Source of the DNA: Rhodamnia argentea
Taxonomy: Eukaryota > Streptophyta > Magnoliopsida > Myrtales > Myrtaceae
Reading direction: 5' to 3'
DNA: 64,000 nt
Assembly (NCBI RefSeq): GCF_020921035.1
Contig: NC_063160.1
Location: 17,883,095 to 17,947,094, forward strand
This document shows, in pieces, positions 1 through 12,439 of this stretch. Under the pieces are notes generated by a model. That model was not told where the DNA came from. It saw only the letters and a list, made by a program, of their open reading frames with translations, and ran no database searches. A program made the position numbers and the translations under genes. Each line of letters begins with the position of its first letter. Position 1 is the first letter of the stretch.

Positions 1-453
1 CTTCTCGTTATGGATTGCACAATCCAACAATCAAAATTAGATCAATCAATCAGATCAACTTGGAAATCCTCGGACGGATTGGTCTAGAATCACCACTACA
101 AATTTAGAATTACTCCACCTCTATCAATCTTAAGGACTCAGACTGAACTCCAAATCAGGCTGCTTTCTAAATTCGCCATTCTTAACTCAAAAGGGCCACT
201 GTGATCACTCACTTCTTACTTCATAGTAAAGAACCTAATGCTGCCATCAATGCATTTAGAGTTCGCTATTAGCAGCTTTATACACATTACCTCATAACAT
301 TTAAAATTAACACGATAAAAGGAAAAAGCAGCATGACACAAGAAAATGTAGAGAAGCCACAAACATTTCATTCAACCCAAAGTCTTGTGAAAAGCCTCTC
401 CATGAAGCTATATACGTTTTCACCAAGCAATACAGAATTTACACAATATTTAC

Positions 454-3400
454 CTGTTCTGAGCATTCAAAACCTCAAATCGTGCACTTTCAGAACTCCG
501 TTCGCGCAGGGCCATTGCAGATGATGCAAACATAATAACATCACTAATAAATTTACTGCAAATAGAAAAAAAGTTGTAAGTAAAAGTAAAGTCACCTAAA
601 ACGATGGATCAAATGAACTAAATTCTAGAAACATATTTGTTAGCCACAAATGCATCAGCTTCTGTTTGTTATATAAACATATAAAAAATTACTTTAATTA
701 ATAAGAAAAAAAAACATTACAAGCTTTGTTGGAAAGCGGTGATTCCGTAGAATTGCTATGAAAGTGTTGGTTCCATAGTATTGATAGGCTTGGATATCAA
801 GAAATAGAATAACAAGACATCGCACAAAACCATAAAAGGCTTGGAGGCTGACAAGAGAGGAATGGAAGGACTTCTCCCCCACGAAGTGGAATGCGCCACA
901 TAAATTATCTTGCCCCATTGCACTTCGTTTATTATTTCGCACTATTACGGATACGAAAATAATGGAAAAAATTGGATTCGATTCTAAGACTCCCTAAAAT
1001 GCCATAAAACATCCTTTCTTAAAGGTTTTGTCCATGTCTTTATAGCATTTCCCAAAGATATGCAACCTTCAAGAACCGAAGAGGAAAATGCTATTGAAAC
1101 CTGCAAGTAAGCCTTTAATTAATTATCCATCAGGAAAAGAGCGCATCATGTTTTTTGTTTCGTTCGGACCAGACTGAGAGTCTTACACCCGTCTCTATCA
1201 TATTTTGTTGGGGTTGGAGGGCGGAGGGCGAACACGCCAATTGAAAAATAACTAGCAGCAAAGACAGTATACTCTCTAACCTTGTTAGCAAGTTGGGATC
1301 TATATCTTGCCACTCTACCCCTTGAATAATTTCCGTTATGTATTTGATTCGCTGGTTAAACTCCACGGACTCAAGAAGTCGTAGATCATCGCTCAAAAAA
1401 GTGTCTTCAACAGGATACAACACCTGTTTACATCATAAAGGTTCTTATTAAATGGTCATCATTGCCCAACATTTATAGAAAGCAATGAAATAGTATGTAA
1501 AGCAGCAGTAAAAAAACAAATCAGTAAATCAAAGTGTCAAAAGTACTTGATCCATGCAAGAATATACACATACAATCTGACTAAATGAAGCAGGAGCAAC
1601 TATGTCCAACTGTTTAGAGGGCAAGGAGAGTAATTCCTATGTTCCTCTTTGAGAAGAGAAATTTCAGACGATGTGACTATGTTCTTCGCACTCATCACAT
1701 TATCACGTAAGGTCTTTAATCAATTAAAATCAAGATCAGACAAAGACTAGTGCATTTCAGCATTTCATTTACTAAGATGCAGGCTGAACAAGTGATTCTG
1801 GTCAGCGACTTGATCAAAACTTTCTTCAAACGAGACTGCACTTCTTATTTGTTGTCCTGGAGCAACAAATCTTGCAATATGTCTTATGAAACTTACCCTT
1901 CCATTGGTGATGACTGCATTAACATTGGATCCAGAGCCAAGTAGTTTATACAAACATTGTGCAACCTGCATATAATCATTAGCAGAAACTTCTGTAATCA
2001 CGAACGGAAAAAGGAACATTTAAAGGCAAACATTTCAGAAGCCTAATGACTACAGTAATTCTCACACAATTTACGCTAGAAAACGGAGAAACAAAAAATC
2101 TCCATTCACCAAAATGAATTACATGATCACAGTACCTTATTCAGATCTCCTCTAATCTTGTTGACAGAAAATTCTAGTAGCATCGATTTGAAGGCATCAG
2201 AAGATAATCCATTTTCATCAGCCAGCTCATACACCTTATCCATGAATTCTTGAGTGCTTTCAGCGGCTATTGAAGAAGAAAGTACATACTTGTTCTCATA
2301 AAATGAAGACAGCTGATCCAAAAAGTACAGAACTCCTTCCTTGTGGCTGCATGATACCACAAGTAAAAGTTCAAAATGCGAATGTGCTTCATAGACAGAA
2401 AGTCAAAATTTACAGAATGATGAATGTTTGACCAACCTATAAGATGATAAAGTAAATTCAAAAACTCTCACAAACAGCAGACTAGATGAATCAGCACTCT
2501 GATTAGCATTGAACAACACTCCTAAACGAGCAATTTTAGACCCTCCCATCTGCATTTTGATGCAAGCATTCGAGAACATCAGTGTAGGAATACGATTTTG
2601 GCATGAAAATAGATTATCAAAAAAAGATTCCTGCGTCTTAGAAGTAAAATAACCAGATATCTTATTCCTTCGCGAAGTAACTTCATCCCTTTCTCTGATG
2701 TCACATCAATTGCAAGAAGATGAGATACAGGCTTCAGATCATCCATGGCTATAGAATTTGCATAAAGGGTCCTCATTAGCTAAAAAAATGAGACGACTAG
2801 AGACGCAAATACTAAAGTGGGAAAATGAAGTGCTGCTTACTCTCAGAAGAATGCAAGTAGTTGATCTCATTTAGGACAGATTTTCCTTGGAGAACAAGCG
2901 ATGAGAGAGACACGAAACGTGGTCTTGCTTTGCTGTCAGCAATGATCTATGGGAGTACATAAAATCAAGGGACAGTGAATATACTAATAAGCTAGCTAAG
3001 TAATCTACCATCTCCCTAACTTGAATCACGCACCAGAGGGTTATAGCGGCTCACACCACTTTCCGATAAAAACTTATCAAGCACATCAGTGTGGGAATTT
3101 ATGTGCCCGAAATAAACTTGCTCCTGTATTTTTGGAAGCTCGTCGTTCATTGCATTCATGAGAGCCTCCTGAAAATAGTGAACCAGTGAAGATATAAGAA
3201 ACAAAAGAGCTAAATTGCCTACAGATTATTAAAAGGAGTCGCAAATTCTTGATGAAGTAGAAACAAAATAGTTCATTGCTTGACAAACGCACAAACATCA
3301 CTCAAAAAACTAGTATAATCAGCTAGAAATGACCCAGTCTAAAAGTCCCCATCAAAACATACTGTTCGGTATGAGGAAGAAATTTCAAGCTCTTTACATT

Positions 3401-6400
3401 TCCAAAGAATACCTACAAATATTTTGAGTCTACAACTAGAACCAGTATAACTGCTAGATATGAGCCAGTTTAAAAACCCCTATCAGAACTTGCCGTTTGG
3501 ATGAAGAAGTTTCAAGCTCTTATTGAAGCAAATTGTACATTTCCCAAAAAGACCAAAAGACATTGTGCCTCTCCAATCATATAAGATCACACCAAACAAA
3601 TATAATCTGCCAGAAATAAGCCAGTTTAAAAATCACCATCAGAACTTGCTGTCCAATATAAGCGAGAAGTTTCAAGCACTTATCTAGATACTTACATATT
3701 TCTAAAGACGATTTACAAACGTGCCTTCTTGAATTTGACAGAGAAAAGATCCAAGAGAGATGCCATGCCAAGAAAAAGATGGGTGCACAATTATCAATGA
3801 AAAGGAAGCCACTTCTCTTGAGAGAAAGTACCTCGTTAGCATCTAGGACAAGACCATTCATCAAGAGACAACAGCCCCTCTTAGCCAACCCCAGCTTAAA
3901 AACAAACATGGAGCTCTCTTGAGGTAATAGATGAAATTTTTTATCGTTTTCCAGCTTCAATAGAATGTCTTGTGGTGGAGATTTTGCCTTTGGTCTACCA
4001 ACACAGTAAATCATGTCAGTTGGAAAGATGTAAAGAAGAGAATACCTCTTCTGTTGTCCATTGAGCTCACGACGCGGAGAAATATAGGAGAGGGAGGGAA
4101 AATCAGTATATAGCAGGTTAAGATTATGCCAAGCTACATCAGACAGACTTACAGCACTGTGTCTACAAACGCTCCTTCCACATGGTGCCTTTCAAGAGTA
4201 TCATCTTCAGAATCTGAAGACTCAATCCGGACTCTGTTGATCTGGATAGTAAAAACATGAAAAAGACAAACTTGCATTGAATGCAATCGCTTCACAAAAT
4301 ATGAACATGGACATTATGGTAGATAGACAAAGTGTGAGCAAACAAAAATAGGAGAAAACTCATTTATTTAGCTGTTTAGAGCAATAAATGCAAATCTTTT
4401 ATAAGCCAATTATCCATGGCATAAACAATTCATAAAACTAGCTGTTGAGAGTATTTGGCCAATGGGAGCAAATTTGTCTATTTTCTTTATTATTTTATGA
4501 ATAGCAGAAATAAGGGCAATACTGTAATTTCGGCCCTTTGGCTTTATTATAGATAGATAGCTTGGGGTCACATTGACATAAGCAGGCATTCAGTTCAGTT
4601 TTTTCTCTCAACACTACCCAAAATGAATGAATGCAGGGAACTATCAGATGCAAAACCTAATTTTCTTCATCCGGAACTTTTTTTCTCTGGTTCTTCCTAA
4701 TGTTTCATGGATGAAAAGTTCAAGGCATGTCTGCTGTCCGCACTCACAGACAGCATTTTAATTATTATGGTTCTTGCACGGAGCAAAAGAACCCACCCAA
4801 GGTGCTTCGACCAAAAGTGTTTTGTCCTTCAACCAACAGAACATATCAAAAGCTACAGCACTGAAAATCTTCAAAGAAAATGCACAAAATAAAAGCCTTG
4901 TGGGCACAACCCATCAGGTCCATATTACAAAAATATGATACACCAATATGCTTCAAACATCAAGTTTTTCAGTCAAACCGTACACTGCTCAAGAACTGGA
5001 AGGCCAAGTGAATTCCATGATTTTCCTCGATATAAAGGAAAAGCCCTATTATCTGTGCCAAAAACAAACAGATGATGTGTCATCAGTTTTTCTTATTTGT
5101 TTAAACAACACTGAATAACACTATAAATAAAAAAGAGAAAGTACCAAGCTGGATAGATCCTCAGTTTGACCGCCATTATCCTCAGCATGCAGTGAGACCC
5201 TGTTTATCTCAGACTTCTCTATGAAATTGGAAGAATAGAGTATCACACCAAATCTCACGGGAAAATTATTATCGTACAAAGATGTAACCATGTCAATTGA
5301 CTGCAAGATGGCCAAGAATAGGAAATCAAACAAGCTGTCACTCACTGCAAGATGGTCATGAATAAAAAAGAGGAAATACAATTCGGGATGACATCAGAAC
5401 TTGCCTCAAGGCCACAGACAGAGCCTGGGTCAATGACATAAACAGCATGATAAAGATTCTTGCGGATGTAACGTAATTGTCCAGGGAAAACAGGCATCAA
5501 TATCTGTACAACAAAACCATATAGTGAAAGTTGAGCCATTAAGCGAGAGATTGGACAAGAAAATGACTACCTCATTTATGTTACTCCTCCATCGCCTATA
5601 CATGGGATCCTCCTCCAAGTTGTTAAGATAATGAACGTGACTTGAACGAAAATCAATCCGGAACATGTTGGACTCAGGAGGGGGCAAAGTTCTCAAGAGT
5701 TTCACGATAGCACTTTGGGGAATCTGCAGGCATAAGGAATGTCAAATCCACTTTAGTTGCCAAATGTGGAACAAGCTTCACTCACTTCAACTACAGTTTG
5801 GCCGAATACTCAAACGAAAAAACAACGAACAAAAGCTATCAAGAAAAAAGTGCTTCCACAAAACACATAGTTCTGTTTCCACAAGGGATTTTCATTCCAC
5901 CTATTACGTTTCTTTTATAAGTAAACAAACTTCATGGATATAGGCCCACGTGCAAACCGGACTGAGAAGAGCACATCGAATTGACGGACGGGGAGTCTCA
6001 CATGCAAAATAAATTTGGGGTGAAACCTGACTTGGATACCATGTGCAAGTACGATGCAATGGAGAAGAAGTTGTACAGACACATACACTATGTATAACAA
6101 ATATTCCTCAACAGCTATGTATAACAATATTCATTTGGTCAGATACATACACTGTATAACAAATATTCATTCGGCCAGGGTTCAAGAGTGAGTAATCTCT
6201 TCTATTCACAAAAAGTACTTCCTCTCACAACAGACACATACACTATGCATAACAAATATTCCTCAACAGCTAGCATCACAAGTACCATAATACAAAAAAT
6301 CATCTCCTAGAATCATGGCAAGATTTCCTTGAATTTTGTGAGGTTGTGCTACATAGGACATAATTTGGCAACTAGGTTATCACTCTACAATCTTAGCGGA

Positions 6401-9400
6401 TTTGCAAAGACAAACTTATAATTCTCTCACTCCAGCCATCATAAACTAGGCCAGAGGTAATAGTAAAAATGAAGCTACTGTCAGAGACATTTGTAAGCTA
6501 AGATGCTGGAAGCCTCAACAAAAAGGTACAAAACACTTTATTCCCCTATTATGACAACAGCACCCCATTAATTGTGGCTCCTCTAAGAAGTGAAATTAGT
6601 ACATGCAAGTACTGCATCCTTTTCAGGTCTGCTATGCAGGTAAGTGTCAAATATGATTCAACTATATTAGTCCTACTAAATTTTTTTGACAAATATAAAT
6701 ATCCAGTAATCTGAGTCCTTGTCAAACACAGAAACCTGAGTGAAAAGAGCTCAGTGGACTCAGCTGTTCAATGGTAAAACAGTAATAATTATTCTTCTCC
6801 AATTTTCATGTATGATATTTCCCAAGACGAAGAGAATGATCATATGCGGAGGGCAGAACATGAACTGTTTTCTTGGTCAAAAGAAAAAAAAATATTTTAG
6901 TTACACAAGCTGTGTAGAAGCCAACAACAACGCCCATTTACCTTCATCTTTGCAAACTGGTCAGCTAGAGACAAATCCTGATGAACCAAGTCCATTAACC
7001 TGTCACAGCCAACAGGAGCAACATGACATCATCAATTTAAAACCAGCAAAAATTATCAATTTTGAAAGGATACAGAGAATCTTCCACAGCAAAAAGGAAA
7101 ACATAGAAATAGAAGTTGAATAGAATCGAAGGAAACATAAATTATGGCCAAAGTAAGAAACCTCAATATATAAAGCATCTTTTTCTAAAAGATTATCCAA
7201 CCTTTCCTCTTAAATCAAACCTACAACATTATAAAAAAGTACATGACCATGGTCTTGTAAATAAGAAATATAGATGCCAGCTTCCTCTGATTTAAAACAT
7301 CATTCTGGTTTTCTGTTTCAAGAAAAGGAAGCCACTATAAATGACCAAAAAGAAAAAGCATGACGAACAGAAAGGTAGGGTATCCACCTTGCCTGTTGAG
7401 GAGAGAAAGAAGAAAAGAAGGAAGGAAAAATAAAGATCGCAAATCAAGCCGTGTGTCAGTCAACAATAGCATTAAATGTTGAATGTTTCAAAGGCAGCAG
7501 GCCATCCAGAAGCTCAAAACACTGTATCCAGCATAACTACAGAAATGTCTAGGTTTCTTAGCTCTGATCCCATAAAATCTGTTTACCAGCTGATTAAAAT
7601 TATTTGCTTTTCCAATTACCCATTTCAGAAACATGATGTAAATTATACAAGTCAGTTGGTACAACAAAGTTCAGTCTTCCCAATCCCAAATGTGTAGACA
7701 AAAGTATATGACATGTAAAACCAGAAAGAGCAACTAGATAAGTTGCTTTCTTTGATGTTGCCAACCACCCTGGACGTTCCATAGGAGTTCCACATCTGCG
7801 ACCGATGGCCGCTTTGAACCATAACTTCTCCTTATTTTGAGTGAGCCTGTCACGGTCGGCCCACTACGGTGCTATAGGGAAAAGTTGCTTTCTAATGTGT
7901 ATATGCATTAAGTTTGCAAATCGTGATGAAGCACTACATCATAAGTGAGCTATAGTGGATCTACACAGGCAATTAGAGTGCAGAGATGATTAACAGCTTC
8001 ACCACGAACCAGTTGTTTTATCCGCTTCGATTTTGCACATATCATCACAGAAATTTCAACACCGCCTGGCCCCTTCCCCAAACGAAATAGATGCTTCAAG
8101 TGGTGCTTACATAAACTTAAGTAGGCACTGACTTACATGGAAATGCTCAGATAAGTATAATTATGCCCATAAATGCGAATTTCTTTACCAGTCCTATGCT
8201 TATATATGATATGTTCGGATCCAAAAACTGTAGGAACTGGATGTCCACCAAAGCTTCGAACTGAAACTTTGGGGTGCAGTGGGATAGTCAGGAATGGCAG
8301 AAGCTATAGTTATGGTCATGATAGAAAATCCAGGGAGGAGAAAGGGGGTTTTCAGCCAAAAGTGCAGATAAAACAGTATGAGGGTAGAAAAGCCTTACAG
8401 GAATAGGTCAACATCTTCAATATTGATCAAAGCCCCATTCAGCGCCACTAAAGCCTTCCCAGGTGGGATCATTCGCTGGTTTGCAAGTATCTCTTCTTTC
8501 ACTGACTCATTTAGCTGCACGTGCCAAAATAGTCAGGGTCAGGGATCAAGAAAGAATTGTGCCCATTACTTTTCTGAGAGAATCTAGTAAGTCTTGTGAC
8601 AACCAAAAGAAAGAAAAAGAGAACCCCAAAGCAGAAAGGAAGATATAAACACATCATCTTGCAAGCTTTGGTCCAGAAGAAAGAAAACCTGAAACTAGGA
8701 CATTTACCTTCATCCGTGACAATGACGAAACTACACTAGGGAAATTCTGGTTGATTTCCAGCATTGATTGCAAAGGATCTGAAGCATGAATTATTCTCTG
8801 TGCAGTCTGATGTCCTAAATCTGTAAAGAAGCAAGTCATCAAACACAGATTACAATATCAAAAATCAACGTAATAGATACCTTTCAGTTCCCAAACATCA
8901 AGGCTATCTGATACTGTCGCTGATAATAAGTAATCCCTAAAAGCCATAATTTCAGATGTCAGCTCAGGCTTGCGTTCCTGCAAATTGATAATTGAAAATG
9001 GAATCAATTCAACAAAACATTTCCTTCTCCAGTAACAACATGTATCCCAAAAACCATTATGTCACAAACAAACATAGTCAAGAAAGGGTTGAACCTAAGC
9101 AGCATAGTCAAGAAATGGTTGAAACTCAGCAGTGTGGTTCGTGCTATCACACAAGCTTCCCAAAACACTATGCCACAAAGAATTACAGTCCATAAACGGC
9201 TGACCAAAGCGGCATGCTTCAAGCTATTGCATGAATAGGTAGATCATAGTACATCTTAGACTATCTCAGAGAACAACTTCTATTCCGTCTTAATCCATAT
9301 CTCAAGGTCCCTTATTTCAATATGAACCTAAAAAACAAAAAAAATCATTTAAAAGCTCAAACATCTAAAACAGTTTGCAATAGTCCCACACACAAAGTCA

Positions 9401-12158
9401 CATGATGTCAAAGCAAGAGTTCTTATGGTCAAATATCTCCACGCTCCTTATTTGTCTCCCCAATAAATATTTCCACGCTTTGATCTTAGGCCAAAGTAAA
9501 GCATGAGCATGAGAGCGAGTGTCAGAGTACTTGAATATAAAATGACCAATTTATCTAAAAGATTAATCTTTTAGAACATTAGGGGGTAGTCCCACACAAT
9601 TTCCTTACAATGAAGAGAACGTAAGCACTCAAATTAGTATGTCAACCATCTTTTTATAAAGCCTCTTCTTGCTTGCGGTATGGGCATTATTTAGTAGAAC
9701 AAGATTCGTTTTTTTTTTTTTTCCACTAAACACACGACTGTGATAAGGTCATTTCTGAATCTAACATAGGTTGGAAAATGTGGATTATCTTAAACTTATG
9801 GATAACATACCAGGATCTTGGAAAATATGAATCCTCTAACATCTTGCGTAAGATCTTCTGTCCGAGGATCTTCCAAAGTGACACCTGAAATCAAACTATG
9901 CAATCATCAACAAAACTCTCTATTGTACTGTCTGAGCTCCTCTTCTCTTTCCTCAAGGCTTTTGCTTAATGAAAGAAACCTCAGAAGCTTTTGGCAATCA
10001 AAATAGAACGATTAACACATATTAAGGGAAGAATAGAATTATGATGTCATTTGCTTGCATGGAATCAGATATAAATCTAGTCCCACTACAGACCTTTTTT
10101 CACCGCACTATCATCCATAGCCTTATATTCCATATTCTTCAGAGCAAGCTCCACACCATAACCGCCCAAGTTTACATAATCTTCTGTTCCAAGGGCACCA
10201 CAAACACCAACTTTTGATTCACAGCCAGATGGCAATACTGGCCTGACAACATAAATAACTTCACCCTGTAGATTTTGAGGTCACGAGTTAGCGGTGGCAG
10301 GACCCACAAAAGAAAAATGAACATTTAATGAATTGCGGTCGGTTGAGGCAAACTACTAGAAGTTTTCTAAAGAAATTCTCGAATTTATGCATTCAATTCT
10401 GGCACCATACATTCTAAAAAATGATCAACTGAATGCCCTTGCAAAATGAGTCTCTCAACATTGTCAACAGTAATATCCCCCAGAGTATTACATAGAAAAA
10501 TCAGGATAATTGAGAAGATGGCCGAGACATGGTGAGGAATGACTTCTAGATAACGAAACTAACCTTCTTAGCAGCATCAACAAGAGTACCATGGAACTCC
10601 TTGAAGCAGTTACTTCCAAGAGCTCCATATAAGATAGCAATTGGACTTGCTATATTTGAGTCCAAATAGACATGGTCAAAGTCAAAGAGTTTGGGCTGAT
10701 GAAAAACATCTCCATTACTGCTGCCAGAATGTCGAACAAAGTTTGATCAGGAGACCATGCGATTCATAACGAATTTATAATGGCAACACCACAATGTCTA
10801 GAAACAAGAGTGTGGAATGCACCGTTCAGGACTTTGAAGCCAGAACTTTAGCTCTGCAACATCGAAGAACAGTTCCCCTCCAGTATCTACCCAACAACAT
10901 CTCCCGTTTGGGCTATCCACATTTTCACCGACAGGCAAGGAATCTAACTTCTTCTTTAATCCCTCTATATCTCTAGGAAACCCAGGGTTCTCATCACTGG
11001 AGCTAACATTGTCAGCCAACGGAAAAGATGAGAGAGACTCCTCGGCTAGTTGCCTATAAAGCACTAATCGTGGCGATGCTGATCTGAGAAGAAGAGAGAA
11101 TTCGAATATTGATGCCAAAGAATGACCTATCAAAGAGTTCCCATGCCCTAAAATTTTCTTTAGGCAATCCCGGGCTGTAGAGGAGTTGGCATCATTTCCC
11201 TCAGACTGAAGCCAGACCTCAATGAATTCCCAAAAGAGGTCTTTCCATTCTTTTGATAGCAGTTCACTGATCACAGAGATGGAAATAATTAAAAGGAATA
11301 GCACAATAAACTCCAGATAAATGTGGTTAAATAATTCGAGTAACAAATCCTCCAGGCCCAAATGTTTGACTCAGGAAATTCAAGTAAAAGGGCAAAAAAG
11401 AGGAAATGCAAAAAGTGAACCTATTCAGAAGTATGAACAAGAAATGTATACTACATTTTGACTAGTCCAGCGACTGTGAAATGAGAAAACTACATAACAA
11501 GGAAATAGCATTCAGTAAGGTGAATTTCCCACCAAACGATGAGAACACGTGCTTGTCAAAGAACTCACAGTACAATCAGATTATCAAAGAAAAAATCCAT
11601 ATAAACTAATTTAAGCAACTTAGATACAACAGTGCTGCACACTTGGAAAAGTCCATCGGAAAGAGATTTCCCTTTTGAAAGGAGGAGAATGATCAAAATG
11701 TTTAATCGTGCTTGTGGGCAGGTACAGGAGCCCTGAAGACGATCCTGATGAAACGACATTTGCAAATTCAATCCATGTCGCCATTCTATGAATGCCCCAC
11801 GAACCATACGATTTTATTAATTCACCCATCGGAAAAATGAACAGGAGCAAAACAACCGGTAATCCAAACTCGTGACACGAGCGCCGCAAGAGAAATCGCG
11901 AATAAAACTCCCGAAGCTATCCGATCATCGGGGAGGAACAAGACAAAATTCGAAGCCCACACGTGTTCGTCAACGGAAAAGGAGGATACGGATGGAAAAA
12001 TACCCAGCTTCCAGGAGCAATGGAGTGCCGGACCACTTGGCCCGAAGCGCGACCTGCACGTTCTTGGGTCTCCGATTCTCTCCATGAACGCTCGCCAGCC
12101 CCAGACAAACCAAGACGACGACGACAATCCAAAACCCAGATCTAACCCTGGTCTTCAT
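454..12158 (-). CDS. UGGT (EBS1-like): UDP-glucose:glycoprotein glucosyltransferase (UGGT), N-terminal part; runs off the left edge
   Basis: UGGT re-glucosylates misfolded N-glycoproteins in the ER lumen so that calnexin and calreticulin bind them again. I assembled 23 coding exons: 12158-12004, 11266-10823, 10720-10564, 10265-10094, 9884-9811, 8978-8881, 8820-8708, 8514-8399, 6999-6942, 5723-5571, 5503-5405, 5300-5145, 5052-4984, 4241-4153, 3994-3832, 3168-3034, 2946-2841, 2748-2654, 2549-2437, 2346-2136, 1965-1897, 1423-1281, 555-454. They cover about 1030 codons, the thioredoxin-like folding-sensor half. The catalytic GT24 domain lies outside the window. The start ATG opens a signal peptide followed by [15 protein letters not shown], which I recognise from plant UGGT. 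Other family blocks are [30 protein letters not shown] and [12 protein letters not shown]. Every exon junction keeps phase except within exon 6, where an extra T creates a stop after about residue 347. Intron 11 has a GC donor. The family assignment is secure; whether this copy works is not. Confidence 0.94.
3312..3682. repeat. Three diverged tandem copies in UGGT intron 15
   Basis: Three blocks of about 80 bases begin near 3312, 3444 and 3599, spaced roughly 130 to 155 bases apart. Each has the order 'agtataat', 'gctagaaatgagccagt', 'taaaaa', 'ccatcagaacttgc', 'gaagtttcaagctctt'. They differ by substitutions and small indels, so the amplification is old and local. No coding potential is evident. 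Confidence 0.75.
6075..6274. repeat. Direct repeat pair in UGGT intron 9
   Basis: A block of about 44 bases beginning 'acagacacatacactatg' and ending 'cctcaacagct' occurs at about 6075 and again at about 6230, with one internal base change in most of its length. A shorter partial copy lies between them near 6142. This is a local duplication inside an intron. Confidence 0.65.
8939..8943 (-). other. Frameshift in UGGT exon 6 (T5 run)
   Basis: On the coding strand exon 6 reads ATG GCT TTT followed by TAG, inside a run of five T. Family similarity and the phase of exon 7 both require four T here, giving MAFRDYLL. Exon 6 is 98 bases long, but 97 are needed to join exons 5 and 7 in frame. This is either a real one-base insertion or a homopolymer sequencing or assembly error. 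Confidence 0.85.
9073..9132. repeat. 30-bp tandem duplication in UGGT intron 5
   Basis: Two adjacent 30-base units both begin 'catagtcaagaaa' and differ at a few positions. They lie in the intron between exons 5 and 6. Confidence 0.7.
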
Positions 12159-12419
12159 CTCACTTCTGAAACGAGACGCGTCCTCGAGTGGCTACGACCG
12201 CGACATTGAAGTCGTATTCCGATTGGTGGCGTCAGTGATCGATCGAGAAGTGCAAACTCCACGAAGCCTCGCGTCGCGTCTTCGTTATGTGGAGGTTTTA
12301 AAAAGAGGAGAGAGCAAAAGAGTGGACTCGGCGAGGGAAAGTCAAGCCACTGCTGGGAAGTGAGTCAAGGCAGGGTCTTGGATTCCTGATCGTCTACATG
12401 CTTCCTGTACGTGTCGCAA

Positions 12420-12438
12420 CCAATAACCAAGTGCCACG
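12420..12438 (+). promoter_or_regulatory. ERSE-I, ER stress response element
   Basis: The plus strand reads CCAAT, nine bases, then CCACG. This is an exact match to the ER stress response element (CCAAT-N9-CCACG; in plants also written CCAAT-N10-CACG), bound by NF-Y with bZIP28/bZIP60-type factors. It lies about 260 bases upstream of the UGGT start codon, in inverted orientation relative to that gene. UGGT is a plausible unfolded-protein-response target, so the position makes sense. The site is seen in the sequence; its function is inferred. Confidence 0.6.
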
Positions 12439-12439
12439 T

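Noticed and set aside
333..524. Plus-strand small frame at the left edge
   Set aside because: It overlaps UGGT exon 23 on the opposite strand and has no resemblance to a protein.
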